Source: an uncultured Porphyromonadaceae bacterium (GTDB lineage: Bacteria; Bacteroidota; Bacteroidia; Bacteroidales; Muribaculaceae). Taken from it: a stretch of 64,000 nucleotides of DNA. Numbering within the stretch: the first letter of the stretch is position 1; each line of letters begins with the position of its first letter. This document shows, one piece after another, positions 1-9,226 of the stretch. The DNA lies in assembly GCA_900541865.1 (NCBI GenBank), contig UQLO01000001.1, forward strand, positions 62,001 to 126,000, written 5' to 3'. A model generated the notes under the pieces. That model saw only the letters and a program-made list of their open reading frames with translations. It was not told the DNA's origin and ran no database searches. Both the position numbers and the translations under genes were made by a program.

Positions 1-404
1 ATGCTCATCCAGTACATTCCGACCCCCACGGCCATACCTATGATGGCAACCATCCATATTCCGGCGGCGGTGGTGAGTCCGCGCACCGAGCCCTTCATCT
101 GGATGATGGCACCGGCGCCAAGGAAGCCGATGCCCGAGATGACCTGTGCCGCTATTCGACCCGGGTCGCCGTTTTTAAGCCCAAGATATTCCTGCGGCAC
201 ATATATGCTCAGCAGCATGGCCAGGGTTGCGCCCATGGCTATCAGTGAGAAGGTGCGAACGCCGGCGGTCTGGCCCTTGCGCTTGCGCTCGTAGCCAATC
301 ACGGCGCCGAGCATCATGCTCAGCACCAGCCGGTAGAGGCCTCCAACGAGGGTAATCTCGGTGGAATTCACTGCCTGATATACGTATTCAAACCAATGTA
401 CCAC
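1..404 (-). CDS. MgtC/SapB family membrane protein (C-terminus cut by window edge)
   Basis: Reading the minus strand from a GTG at 404 gives an open frame to the window edge, so the C-terminus is missing. The protein has hydrophobic segments and the family signature IGYERKRKGQTAGVRTF, followed by GFLGAGAI and the stretch VRGLTTAAGIWMVA. These match the MgtC/SapB/YhiD N-terminal domain, whose members are inner-membrane proteins linked to magnesium limitation and acid or host stress; the molecular function is unsettled. No in-frame ATG was found upstream, so the GTG start is a best guess. It lies 54 bases downstream of the coiled-coil gene on the same strand and may share its transcript. Confidence 0.8.
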   Translation of the reverse strand, partial: MVHWFEYVYQAVNSTEITLVGGLYRLVLSMMLGAVIGYERKRKGQTAGVRTFSLIAMGATLAMLLSIYVPQEYLGLKNGDPGRIAAQVISGIGFLGAGAIIQMKGSVRGLTTAAGIWMVAIIGMAVGVGMYWMS

Positions 405-458
405 AATCTTGCTGCGTGAGGAAAGGTGCGACGGCTGCGGGAGGGAGAGAAAACGCCC

Positions 459-1448
459 TTACTGCAGGGTGAAGTTTCTGGAAGTGAGGCGGAAGTTGTC
501 GGCAAAAAGCTCCACGGTGTAGTCGCCTGCGATGAGCGGCGTGTTGACGTCGTAGTATATCTTCAGGTCGGGGATTTCCTCTCCGGTATACTCGATTGTT
601 TTCTGCGCCGTGCAGGCCACGTTGCCGCCTTCGAAGCTGAAGGAGCCGCCACCCTCGAGGAGCTGCCCGGAGGGGCTCACGATGCGGCAGTAGATGGTCT
701 TTTCGCCCACGGGCGTGGAGTTGTTCTGCGGAATGGTGAAGGTAACTACCAACTGCTTGGCTTTGCTGACCTTGCGCTCGTTCTTGCCCTTCTTGTTGAG
801 GGCGCCCAGAGTGAGACCGGTAACGTTGAGGCGCTCGGCCAGGGTCATGCGCTCGGAGAGCACCTCGTTCTGGCGAGTTGTTTGGGTCACCTGATGGTTG
901 AGGCGCTCGTTCTGCTCGCGCATCTGCTGGTTTTCGCTGCGCAGAGCCTGGTTTTCCTGGTTGAGACGGTCGATTTCCTCTACGTAGTGGCGCAGGAGGT
1001 TGCGCAGGGTGGTGATTTCGTCGCGCAGACGGGATATTTCGGCTGCGCTGCGGTTCTGGCTGTCGCGCAGCTCCTGCTGCAGGCGTTCGACCTGCACGCG
1101 GGCGGCTTCATATTTGTCGTTGAGCTCGCGGCGAACGGAGTCATCCATAACCAACTGGCGCTGGTTCTCGAAAGCCTGAAACTCATCGTTGAGGTCGGAG
1201 TACTCGCGCTCGAGGTCGCGCTGGGCCATGTCGATGAGCAGCTGCTGCTCGCGCTGCTCGGCGGCGGTGCCTCGGCGCATGGTGTACACGCCGAAGCCCA
1301 CGAGCAATGCGGCTACCACGCCAAGCACTATAGCCACTATGATAATGGATTTGCGGCTCACACTGACCTTGGGTTCGGGTTGCGAGGGGCCGGTGGGGCT
1401 GACACGGCGTGTTTCGGTAGAGCGGGGGGTATTATTCTGGTCTGCCAT
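459..1448 (-). CDS. Membrane-anchored coiled-coil protein with C-terminal beta domain
   Basis: A 329-residue protein. Residues 1-33 are polar and proline-rich, 34-57 form one transmembrane helix, about 60-205 is a long heptad-rich coiled coil full of E, R, Q and L, and about 215-329 looks like a compact beta-sandwich with alternating hydrophobic residues. The layout suggests a single-pass inner-membrane protein whose coiled coil and sandwich project into the periplasm. No enzyme motif is present. Similar architectures occur in Bacteroidetes as uncharacterised proteins, so no function is assigned. The stop is TAA at 459-461 and the start is ATG at 1448; the 58 bases up to the next gene hold nothing recognisable. 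Confidence 0.85.
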   Translation of the reverse strand: MADQNNTPRSTETRRVSPTGPSQPEPKVSVSRKSIIIVAIVLGVVAALLVGFGVYTMRRGTAAEQREQQLLIDMAQRDLEREYSDLNDEFQAFENQRQLVMDDSVRRELNDKYEAARVQVERLQQELRDSQNRSAAEISRLRDEITTLRNLLRHYVEEIDRLNQENQALRSENQQMREQNERLNHQVTQTTRQNEVLSERMTLAERLNVTGLTLGALNKKGKNERKVSKAKQLVVTFTIPQNNSTPVGEKTIYCRIVSPSGQLLEGGGSFSFEGGNVACTAQKTIEYTGEEIPDLKIYYDVNTPLIAGDYTVELFADNFRLTSRNFTLQ

Positions 1449-1506
1449 AAGCGTATTTTCAAATTATGCCACAAAGATACGCAATCCCCGCCAATCGGCA
1501 AAATTT

Positions 1507-2016
1507 TCAAGTACGGAAGGTGGCGCTCGGGGTGGTGCCGTAGCGCAGACGGTACATCAGAGCCGTCAGGTCGATGATGGGGAGGGGTCGGTTCGAAAGC
1601 GGCGTGCCGGCGATGCGCACGGCGATGATGCCGCGCAGGGCGCCGACGGCGATGCCGAGCATCATCATCATCAGATGGCCGCCGACAACGACGTCCTCTC
1701 CGTTGACCTCGACGTGGCACCGAAGGTCCTGTATTTCGAAGGTGGCGAACGAAGAGCACGTCAGCAGGCGCTCGCGCATCACTTTGCCCTGCACGATATA
1801 CGAAGCTGTAACCACCAGACTCACTGTCGATTTATCCAAATCGGGGACTACCCGCACGGTCATATCGACCTGCACCGGTTTGCCATACGCCTTCAGCGAC
1901 GCCCTGCGGTTTACCACGCTGGCGCCTTCAACTTCTCCTATGCTCTGGAGAGTGATTTTGAATTCGGACTCTTCCATAGAATCACAACGTATGGCCGTGC
2001 CGGTGTGTTCACTCAT
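1507..2016 (-). CDS. SecB-like fold small protein
   Basis: A 169-residue protein without signal peptide. Beta-strand-like segments rich in V and E occupy residues 15-110. Near residues 120-150 there is a helix-like stretch GIAVGALRGIIAVRIAG followed by LPIID. This pattern (a G-x-x-RG helix and then a proline-containing LPI strand) resembles the C-terminal part of SecB-like chaperone-fold proteins found beside toxin-antitoxin or export genes. The assignment rests on that local pattern and is tentative. Its ATG overlaps the stop of the hemerythrin-LuxR gene by four bases (2013-2016), so the two are probably translationally coupled. Confidence 0.5.
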   Translation of the reverse strand: MSEHTGTAIRCDSMEESEFKITLQSIGEVEGASVVNRRASLKAYGKPVQVDMTVRVVPDLDKSTVSLVVTASYIVQGKVMRERLLTCSSFATFEIQDLRCHVEVNGEDVVVGGHLMMMMLGIAVGALRGIIAVRIAGTPLSNRPLPIIDLTALMYRLRYGTTPSATFRT

Positions 2017-2963
2017 AAATCAATGTCTTTGAGGTCGACAAGGCCGTTGAGTATGGCATAGACGGTCAAGCCGGCCGGGGTGTGGATTTCCAGCTTGGAA
2101 CATATGTTGCGGCGATGGGTCGCAACGGTATGCACCGAGATGCAGAGCTGGTCGGCGATTTCCTTATTGCTAAGGCCCTTTGCCACTGCGGCGACTATCT
2201 CGCGCTCACGGCGTCCCAACACGGGCGCCGTGGTGTTGTCTTCGTCGCTGCCCGAAGCCGGTCGCCGGCTTACGCCGTTGCCGGGCAGGGCGTCTTCGGC
2301 GGCGGTCACGGCCGGCACGAGGATGGCATCCTCGACCCGGCAGTGGCTCTCCAGATCGTCCTCGCAGTTGATAATGTCGAAAAGAACTGAGTTGAGCTGG
2401 TCGATGTTGCCCTCCGGTGAGTAGCGTATCAACACGTCCTTGAGGCGTTTGAGTTTGGCCGACACGGCGTCGTGGTGCTCGGCGTAGATGCCGATGGCGT
2501 AGTTTTCGTCGCGTTTGCCGGCAAGGAGGCTGTCGATGTAGCCGAAGAGGTTGGTATTCTCGTACTCCATATGGCGGCGGACTTCGCCGACATAGTCGTC
2601 GAAAAACTTCATCACGCCCACGGCCAGCTCGGGCTCGCGGGCGAAGTTGATGGCTTCGATGAGCTTGCGCCGCAGGTTGGGCATGAAGAAATCGAGAAAG
2701 TAGGTGTGGGCCCGCTTGAGGTAGTCGGTAAGAGAGCGCAGGTCGACCACGGAGGCGTCGTAGGGCCTCCCGCTAATCATGTTTGCCACGCATAGAAAGG
2801 TGCCGGAGTGCACACCGGCACACTCGTCGAGCTCGCCGACGCGGCGCGTGGCATGCCGAAGGGATATGCCGAAGCGGCTGATTACGGTAAGCAGCTGGCG
2901 GTTGTCCTGAATAAGATCGCGGAGGATATGGTCTGCGCGGTATGGTTCACCTGATGCAATCAT
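2013..2963 (-). CDS. Hemerythrin-like domain fused to LuxR-type DNA-binding domain
   Basis: A 316-residue fusion. Residues about 80-225 form a four-helix HHE bundle with likely di-iron ligands H86, H131, E135, H163, H207 and E211. Residues about 245-310 are a LuxR/GerE helix-turn-helix containing LGRREREIV, GLSNKEIADQL and SVHTVATHRRNI. The N-terminal 75 residues resemble the leader of RIC/YtfE-type di-iron proteins. The expected role is a cytosolic transcription factor sensing oxygen, nitric oxide or iron-sulfur damage through a di-iron site; the signal is inference. It is the first gene of a pair with the SecB-like protein and is transcribed divergently from the DUF5715 gene. Confidence 0.85.
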   Translation of the reverse strand: MIASGEPYRADHILRDLIQDNRQLLTVISRFGISLRHATRRVGELDECAGVHSGTFLCVANMISGRPYDASVVDLRSLTDYLKRAHTYFLDFFMPNLRRKLIEAINFAREPELAVGVMKFFDDYVGEVRRHMEYENTNLFGYIDSLLAGKRDENYAIGIYAEHHDAVSAKLKRLKDVLIRYSPEGNIDQLNSVLFDIINCEDDLESHCRVEDAILVPAVTAAEDALPGNGVSRRPASGSDEDNTTAPVLGRREREIVAAVAKGLSNKEIADQLCISVHTVATHRRNICSKLEIHTPAGLTVYAILNGLVDLKDIDL

Positions 2964-3012
2964 GGCTATGACTGTTTTGTGGTTAATTTTTCATACAGGC
3001 TCTTACACTCCG

Positions 3013-3063
3013 CAAAGTTAGCAATTTTTTTTGGCCTTTGGGGCAAAAAAATGCTTAACTTTG
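3013..3063. promoter_or_regulatory. Divergent promoter pair
   Basis: Two perfect TAACTTTG -7 boxes face apart: minus strand at 3020-3013 for the hemerythrin-LuxR gene, and plus strand at 3056-3063 for the DUF5715 gene. A TTTG at 3030-3033 lies 22 bases upstream of the plus box. The plus box ends six bases before the ATG at 3070, which predicts a leader of only a few bases; the minus leader would be about 45 bases. Confidence 0.65.
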
Positions 3064-3069
3064 CACTCA

Positions 3070-3852
3070 ATGAAGTTTGCAGCTTATTTTTTCATTGCCG
3101 TGGCGGCTTTTTCGGCCGGCTGCGCCGGCGAAGGCACCGTCGACCCGGCGCTTGCCGCCATTCTCGCTCCGGAGCCGGACAGCACGGCGTGTCTGCCATG
3201 GTCGGCGCCGGGTGTGACGCCACCGGAGCAGGGGTGCCAACGCCTTAAGGTCAGGCCCATAGGTGGTTCCATCGGTGCGGTGTTCAACGACCGCAACGAT
3301 GTCCATCTCGAGCACGCTTCGCGCATCGGTATAGTCCCGGTGGCTGCTCCGGAGCAGGTTTGGACGGCTACACAAGGGCTGGTGAAAATACGCTCCGGCG
3401 AGCTTTACTACGTCGACCGCCTCACCCACTCCTACCCCTATCTGACACGCGAAGCCGCCGACCTGCTCGACGAAATAGGCAGCCGCTTCCGCGACAGCCT
3501 CGCAGCCCGCGGTGGGGGTGCTTACCGACCAAAGGTGACCAGCGTGCTCCGCACCGAGGCGTCGGTGGGACGCCTTAGGCGCGTCAACCGCAACGCAACA
3601 GCCGTCAGTGCCCACTGCTTCGGCACCACCTTCGATATCAGCCACTCCAAATTCATCTGCGACGACTCCACGGCCACCGGCCGCACATTCGAAGACCTCA
3701 AGAATCTGCTTGCCGAAATTATCGCCGACCTGCGCGCCCAAGGCCGCTGCGTGGTCAAACACGAGCGGCGCCAGGCCTGCTTCCACATAACGGTGTGCGC
3801 ACCGACCATTTCCCCCTCTTTCGCCCATGACTCAGACATCCAGCCGGATTAA
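3070..3852 (+). CDS. DUF5715 family lipoprotein, peptidase M15-like
   Basis: A 260-residue protein. The N-terminus is a signal peptide ending in a lipobox-like FSAGC with C18 as acylation site. Residues about 105-242 carry the DUF5715 region with RTEASVGRLRRVN and then SAHCFGTTFDIS, where H182 and D189 fit the S-x-H-x-x-G-x-x-x-D zinc motif of M15 D-Ala-D-Ala peptidases; H239 in FHITV could be the third ligand. A role in trimming peptidoglycan peptides is inferred. ATG 3070 was preferred over an upstream in-frame ATG at 3031 because the -7 box lies between them. The C-terminus overlaps the AsmA-like gene by 26 bases. Confidence 0.8.
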   Translation: MKFAAYFFIAVAAFSAGCAGEGTVDPALAAILAPEPDSTACLPWSAPGVTPPEQGCQRLKVRPIGGSIGAVFNDRNDVHLEHASRIGIVPVAAPEQVWTATQGLVKIRSGELYYVDRLTHSYPYLTREAADLLDEIGSRFRDSLAARGGGAYRPKVTSVLRTEASVGRLRRVNRNATAVSAHCFGTTFDISHSKFICDDSTATGRTFEDLKNLLAEIIADLRAQGRCVVKHERRQACFHITVCAPTISPSFAHDSDIQPD

Positions 3853-6800
3853 ACGAACTCTCTCCCGAATTGCCCTGGTGCTTGCCTGGACCATTATGGC
3901 CATCGTCCTCGCCGTGGTGGCTACTCTGGTATGCGCGGTGCGGGTGCTCACTCCCGACCATCTCACCCCCATTCTCACCAAGGCTGCAAATTCATATCTC
4001 GATGCCGAGGTCAGTCTGGGCCGCGCCGAGCTGGCTTTCCGACCGGCCTTCCCGGTGCTGGAGGTGCGCATGGACTCGCTGACGGTGGTTTCGCACGCTT
4101 TCGACTCCATACCCGCTCAGTGGCGCGGCCAGCTGCCTCCATATGCCGACACCTTGCTGTCATTAAGCACAATGAGGGCGTCGGTCAACCTCGGCGCTCT
4201 GCTGACCAAGGGCGAGATTGCCGTCCACGACGTTGAATTGGTTCGGCCCGCCGTAAACATTGTGCTCGACCAAGCCGGCCGAGGCAATTTCGACATATAT
4301 TCCGCCGCCCCCGACACCATCGAAGCCGAAAGCTCCCCAATTGCCCTTCCGGCAATATCGGTGAAGCGATTCGCCATGGTGGAGCCTCGGGCCATACGCT
4401 ACTTCGATGCAATGGACTCCACGGAGGCTACCGTGCTCCTGCTGGCACGAGCCGACCTCGACGGCTCGCGGGCGCCCAGCTATGCGCTCCACGTCGACGG
4501 CCGCGTCCAAAGCCCCGTCGCACGCCAATTGCTTCAGCTTGACAATCTGCACATTGGCCTCGACGGCCGTATGCGGTGGGATCCGGCCGACCCGGCGCTG
4601 GTGGCCGTCGAGGAATTCCGCATCCGCGGTGCTTTTCTCGAGGCCGCTCTCGACGCCCGCGTGCGTCTTGGCGAAACGATGGCAGTCGAGGATGCGTCGT
4701 TCATCCTCGAGCCGGTGCGCCTCGACAGTCTGGTGCGCCTTGTCGACCCGGCTACGGCGGCGCACCTGGGCCTTACGCCGCGCAGTTTCCGCAGCGACGC
4801 CGCTATTGCCCTCAGCGGACGCCTCACCGCTCCCTTCGTTCCCGCCACCGACACTGTTCCGGCCGCCACGGCGACTATAACCGTCGAACCCTCCTCGCTG
4901 GTATATGGTCCGATGGACCTCCATGACCTTTCTTTGGAGGTCACCGCGAGGCTCGACGGCACAAGCTACGATGCCGCAGTCGTAGAGCTTGCCCGCTTCA
5001 CCGCCGCCGGCCCCGCAACTTCCATTGCCCTGAGCGGCACCTTCTCGCGCCTGCTCTCCGACCCGGCTTTCGACTGCCGCCTCGAAGGCGACGTCCGCCT
5101 TGCACACCTGCCCCCCGCTCTGCTCCAAAAACTGGAGGGATACCTCGACGGGCGCCTCAAAATCAACGTTGCCGCCACGGGGAGCGCCTCTATGTTCGAA
5201 TTAGGCCGTTTCCACCTGCTCGACATCCGCGGCCGCGCCGACGCCAGCGACATATACTATCTGCGGGCCGACACCTCGCGCTTTGTGGCAGCCTCGCACC
5301 TCAATTTCAGCTTCGGTTCTCAACTGGCAAGTCGCGACACCGCCGCCCGGGCAAATACTCTTGCCGCCGTGCTCCGCGTCGACACGGCCAGCGCACTGGT
5401 GGGCGGTGTATCTCTCTCGCTGGGGCAGCTCAGCCTGGGCCTGGGTGCCGAAAACGGCGGCCTCGGGCCCGACACCACCGCCGTGATGCCCGTGGGAGGC
5501 GGAATCCGCGTAGGCTCATTCCGCGTCAAGGCTCTGACCGACAGTGCCGGAATGACTCTGCGAGGTCTCCACGGCCGCGTTTCGCTGGAGCGACACCGGG
5601 GCGACTCGCACCTGCCCCAGATTTCGCTTGAGGCCGGCATAGACCGTCTTATGGCCGGTGCACCCGCCGCCCGGTTTATGCTGCGCGACGCTTCTCTGAA
5701 AGCCCTGACATATATGCGCCCGGAGCGACGCCGTCGACGCCTCGAAATCAAGCAGGCCGCCGACAGCATATCAGCCGTACACCCCAATCTCCCGCCCGAC
5801 TCGGTGCTCGCACTGGCAGCCCGTGCCCGCCGTCGCCGACCGCACGGTCCCCGTCGCGTAACCCTCGAGGAAACCGACCAAAGCGAAGCCCTCCACTTCG
5901 ACCTCTCAAAGGGCTTCAAGCGCTATCTCACCGACTGGTATCTGGGCGGAGAGCTCTCGGCCCGCCGCGCCATGCTGCGCACGCCTTTCTTCCCGGTGCG
6001 AAACCGTCTGGACCACCTCCGCCTCGCTTTCAGCAGCGACTCCGTGGTGGTCGACAGTGTGCGCTACGTCGGCGGCAGCTCCGATCTGGCAATTTCCGGC
6101 ATTGTCTCCAACATGAAGCGAGTGCTGCTGGGACGCCGAGGTGCAAATCTGAAGGTTAATTTCGACATTTCCAGCGATACTATCGACGTCAACCAGCTCG
6201 CGGCGGCAGCCTTCGCCGGGGCTGCATACGCCGAGCGCCTGCGACGAGGCCAACTCACCGACGACGACCGCCGCAATATGGCCGACGACAGCTTCACGCG
6301 CGAGTTTGAAGATGCCGTTGAGGGCTCGGATACCATAGCGCCAATCCTGGTACCTACCAACGTCGACGCCAATATCGGCGTGCGCGCACGCAACATCTTC
6401 TACTCCGACCTCCACATGCAGGAGTTCTCCGGCGACCTTCTCGTTTTCGACGGCGCCGTCAACCTCAACGACCTCCGAGCATACTCCGACGCCGGAAACA
6501 TCGAGCTCTCAGCGCTCTACTCCGCCCCGCGAGCCTCCGAAATACGCTGCGGCATGGGCCTGCAGCTGCAGGGCTTCAACATTGAGCGCTTCCTCAAACT
6601 CGTTCCCGCCGTCGACTCCATCATGCCGCTGATGAGAGACTTCGCCGGCACTATCGACGCCGACATCGCCGCCACGGTCGACATCGACAGCACCATGAAC
6701 ATGGAGCTGCCCACTCTCGACGCCGCTCTCCATCTCAGCGGCAGCAACCTTGCTTTCATCGACGCCGACACCTACCGCACAATCGGAAAATGGCTCCGAT

Positions 6801-7324
6801 TCCGCGACCGGGCCGACAACCGAATCAAGCATATGAGCGTGCAGCTCCTTGTGCACGACAACGTTATGCAGCTCTATCCCTTCAAGTTCGACATCGACCG
6901 CTATACCCTCGGCGTTGTGGGCTCAAACGACCTGGCGATGAACTTCGACTACCACATCGCAGTGCTCAAATCGCCTATTCCTTTCAAATTCGGAATCACC
7001 ATAAAGGGCAATCCCGACAAATACAAAATCCGGCTGGGAGGCGCCCATTTCAACGCCGATCAAGCCGTCGAAAGCGTAAACATGGTCGACACGGTGCGTG
7101 TCAACCTGGTGCGACAGATTCAGAATGTGTTCCGGCGCGGCGTGAGCAACTCCCGCTTTGCCACCCTCGACGCCTCCGCACTGGGCGACGCCTCCGCCGG
7201 CCTTGTGCAGCCCGCCGACCTGTCGCCGGCCGACTCCCTGCAGCTTATGCAGCACGGCATGGCCCCCGATTCGGTGCGTATAGTGCCCGTGGAGGCCATA
7301 GAAATAAAACGCAAGCGCAAATGA
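3827..7324 (+). CDS. AsmA-like outer-membrane biogenesis protein
   Basis: A 1165-residue protein. One N-terminal transmembrane helix (about residues 14-40) precedes a very long, mostly beta-strand body with repeated short D-rich strands, typical of AsmA/TamB-type bridge proteins. An AsmA-like N-terminal motif (AEVSLGRAELAF, then FPVLEVRMDSL) follows the helix. The C-terminal third, with FKFGITIKGNPDKYKIRLG, matches the end of Bacteroidetes AsmA-family proteins. Family members are thought to span the periplasm and shuttle phospholipids toward the outer membrane. A basic, arginine-rich insertion lies around residues 630-690. The gene overlaps DUF5715 by 26 bases and the HAD gene by four. Confidence 0.85.
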   Translation: MTQTSSRIKRTLSRIALVLAWTIMAIVLAVVATLVCAVRVLTPDHLTPILTKAANSYLDAEVSLGRAELAFRPAFPVLEVRMDSLTVVSHAFDSIPAQWRGQLPPYADTLLSLSTMRASVNLGALLTKGEIAVHDVELVRPAVNIVLDQAGRGNFDIYSAAPDTIEAESSPIALPAISVKRFAMVEPRAIRYFDAMDSTEATVLLLARADLDGSRAPSYALHVDGRVQSPVARQLLQLDNLHIGLDGRMRWDPADPALVAVEEFRIRGAFLEAALDARVRLGETMAVEDASFILEPVRLDSLVRLVDPATAAHLGLTPRSFRSDAAIALSGRLTAPFVPATDTVPAATATITVEPSSLVYGPMDLHDLSLEVTARLDGTSYDAAVVELARFTAAGPATSIALSGTFSRLLSDPAFDCRLEGDVRLAHLPPALLQKLEGYLDGRLKINVAATGSASMFELGRFHLLDIRGRADASDIYYLRADTSRFVAASHLNFSFGSQLASRDTAARANTLAAVLRVDTASALVGGVSLSLGQLSLGLGAENGGLGPDTTAVMPVGGGIRVGSFRVKALTDSAGMTLRGLHGRVSLERHRGDSHLPQISLEAGIDRLMAGAPAARFMLRDASLKALTYMRPERRRRRLEIKQAADSISAVHPNLPPDSVLALAARARRRRPHGPRRVTLEETDQSEALHFDLSKGFKRYLTDWYLGGELSARRAMLRTPFFPVRNRLDHLRLAFSSDSVVVDSVRYVGGSSDLAISGIVSNMKRVLLGRRGANLKVNFDISSDTIDVNQLAAAAFAGAAYAERLRRGQLTDDDRRNMADDSFTREFEDAVEGSDTIAPILVPTNVDANIGVRARNIFYSDLHMQEFSGDLLVFDGAVNLNDLRAYSDAGNIELSALYSAPRASEIRCGMGLQLQGFNIERFLKLVPAVDSIMPLMRDFAGTIDADIAATVDIDSTMNMELPTLDAALHLSGSNLAFIDADTYRTIGKWLRFRDRADNRIKHMSVQLLVHDNVMQLYPFKFDIDRYTLGVVGSNDLAMNFDYHIAVLKSPIPFKFGITIKGNPDKYKIRLGGAHFNADQAVESVNMVDTVRVNLVRQIQNVFRRGVSNSRFATLDASALGDASAGLVQPADLSPADSLQLMQHGMAPDSVRIVPVEAIEIKRKRK

Positions 7325-8022
7325 CAGACCCAAAGATAGTTCCGACCACAGTGAGCGCCGTCCTTTTCGACATGGACGGCGTTCTCTACGATTCCATGCC
7401 TCGCCACGCGGCGGCATGGATGGAAATGTGCCGCAAGACGGGCCTCAAGGCCGACTACAACGAATTTTTCTCCTACGAAGGGCGCACCGGCGTCTCCACC
7501 ATTCAAATTCTCACCCGCCGCCAGTACGGCCGCGAAGTGTCGGTCGAGGAAGCCCGACGCATGTACGCAATAAAGTCCGAAGTATTCGCCTCTATGGGTC
7601 CTGCGCCCCTTATGCCGGGGGCACAGGAGGCCGTGGAGGCCGTCCTTCAAGCCGGCGCACTACCCGTGCTGGTAACCGGTTCGGGCCAGACCACTCTGCT
7701 GGAGCGCCTTGAGCGCGACTTTCCCGGAGCATTTCCCGCCGAACGCCGCGTGACGGCCTTCGACGTCACTCACGGCAAGCCCGACCCCGAGCCATACCTC
7801 GTCGGACTGGACAAGGCCGGTGTGGGCGCAAATGCCGCTGTGGCGGTCGACAACGCCCCGTTAGGCGTGCAGAGTGCCTCCGCCGCCGGAATCTTCACCA
7901 TTGGCGCCAAGACAGGGCCTATCGGGGCCGGAGAACTCCTGGCTGCCGGCGCCGACATCGAGCTGGAGGGCATGGAGGCCACGGCGAGGATGCTCATAAG
8001 CCTTTTTCAACCGGGCCGGTGA
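7321..8022 (+). CDS. HAD superfamily hydrolase, beta-phosphoglucomutase-like
   Basis: A 233-residue protein with all four HAD motifs: FDMDGVLYDS with nucleophile D17 and acid D19; LVTGSG (motif II); the lysine in HGKPDPEPY (motif III); and AVDNAPLGVQSA (motif IV). The helical cap between motifs I and II places it with subfamily IA phosphatases or phosphomutases acting on small sugar phosphates; the substrate cannot be read from sequence. The ATG at 7321 overlaps the AsmA-like stop by four bases (ATGA), which fixes the start. It is followed by a 53-base gap and then aroB. Confidence 0.85.
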   Translation: MTDPKIVPTTVSAVLFDMDGVLYDSMPRHAAAWMEMCRKTGLKADYNEFFSYEGRTGVSTIQILTRRQYGREVSVEEARRMYAIKSEVFASMGPAPLMPGAQEAVEAVLQAGALPVLVTGSGQTTLLERLERDFPGAFPAERRVTAFDVTHGKPDPEPYLVGLDKAGVGANAAVAVDNAPLGVQSASAAGIFTIGAKTGPIGAGELLAAGADIELEGMEATARMLISLFQPGR

Positions 8023-8075
8023 ACCAAACTTCCGCTCCATGGGTTATTGTTTTTGACTATTCTCAGTGAAAAAAA

Positions 8076-9146
8076 ATGGAAAACAAAATAATATTCACCA
8101 ATCTTGTGGGCACCGCCATCGACGATTTGGTTGCCTCCCTGGGGAATCCTCGGACCATAGTCATCACAGATGTCAACACCGGCCAGTTTGTGATGCCACT
8201 TCTACGCAACGACTCAAAGACAGTCGCCGGGGCGCCCACCGTCACCGTGCCTTCCGGCGAGGTGGCAAAGAGCGTCGAGCAGCTCGCCAAGGTTTGGAAG
8301 CAGCTTATCGATGCCGGGGCCACCCGCTCTTCGGTGATTATCAACGTTGGAGGCGGTGTCGTCAGCGACCTCGGCGGTTTTGCCGCCGCCACCTTTAAGC
8401 GCGGCATGCGCTTCATCAACGTGCCCACCACGGTGCTCGGCGCCGTCGATGCCTCCTTCGGCGGCAAGACGGGCATCAACTTCAACGGCGTCAAGAACCA
8501 GATCGGCGCCTTCGTCGACCCCGAAGCATCCATTGTCTCAAGCATTTACTTCAATACTCTCCCCGAGACGCAGATTCTGTCGGGCTACGCCGAGATGATC
8601 AAACACGGGCTGCTCGAGAGCGACGATGTGCTGGGCAAACTGCTTGCATTCTCGCCGGTCTATCCGCAGTTCGACAGTGAGCGCATGCTCCCCTTGATTC
8701 AGGAAAGCTCGCAGGTGAAGCTGCGCGTGGTGGCCGAAGACCCGCGCGAGGGCGGTCTACGCAAAATCCTCAATCTGGGCCACACAGCAGGCCATGCCCT
8801 GGAGAGCCTCGCCCAGAAGCGCACCAGCCCTATACCCCACGGCTATGCCGTTGCCTGGGGTTTGGTAATAGCTTTGGTTCTCTCCAACCTTGAGCTGGGC
8901 TTCCCCACCGAAACACTCCACAAGGTTACATCCTACGTGAAAACAAACTACGGCACCTACGCCTTCAGCTGCGACGACTACCCCTTCCTGCTGGCCGCCA
9001 TGGCGCAGGACAAAAAAAATGCCAGCGCCGACGCCATTGCCTTCACCCTGCTCGAAGACGTCGGCAAGCCCAAAACCGACTGCGTGGTATCGACAGAGAA
9101 AATCACCGCGGCCCTCGACATCTACCGCGACCTGATGGGCCTCTGA
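8076..9146 (+). CDS. aroB: 3-dehydroquinate synthase
   Basis: A 356-residue protein matching AroB, which converts DAHP to 3-dehydroquinate in the shikimate pathway using NAD+ and a divalent metal. The NAD-binding and active-site stretch GGGVVSDLGGFAAATFKRG is present, followed by PTTVLGAVDASFGGKTGIN and NQIGAF. Metal ligands fit the glutamate in GYAEMIKHG, the histidine in NLGHTAGHALE and the histidine in PHGYAVAWG. Length is normal for the family. It starts at ATG 8076 after a short A-rich stretch. Confidence 0.95.
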   Translation: MENKIIFTNLVGTAIDDLVASLGNPRTIVITDVNTGQFVMPLLRNDSKTVAGAPTVTVPSGEVAKSVEQLAKVWKQLIDAGATRSSVIINVGGGVVSDLGGFAAATFKRGMRFINVPTTVLGAVDASFGGKTGINFNGVKNQIGAFVDPEASIVSSIYFNTLPETQILSGYAEMIKHGLLESDDVLGKLLAFSPVYPQFDSERMLPLIQESSQVKLRVVAEDPREGGLRKILNLGHTAGHALESLAQKRTSPIPHGYAVAWGLVIALVLSNLELGFPTETLHKVTSYVKTNYGTYAFSCDDYPFLLAAMAQDKKNASADAIAFTLLEDVGKPKTDCVVSTEKITAALDIYRDLMGL

Positions 9147-9226
9147 AGGGCTCAAAGTATGTTGAACCATTAAGCCTCGTTGCGCGTTTGATAATAAAAC
9201 GTTCAACTTAAAGCTTTACAAACATT

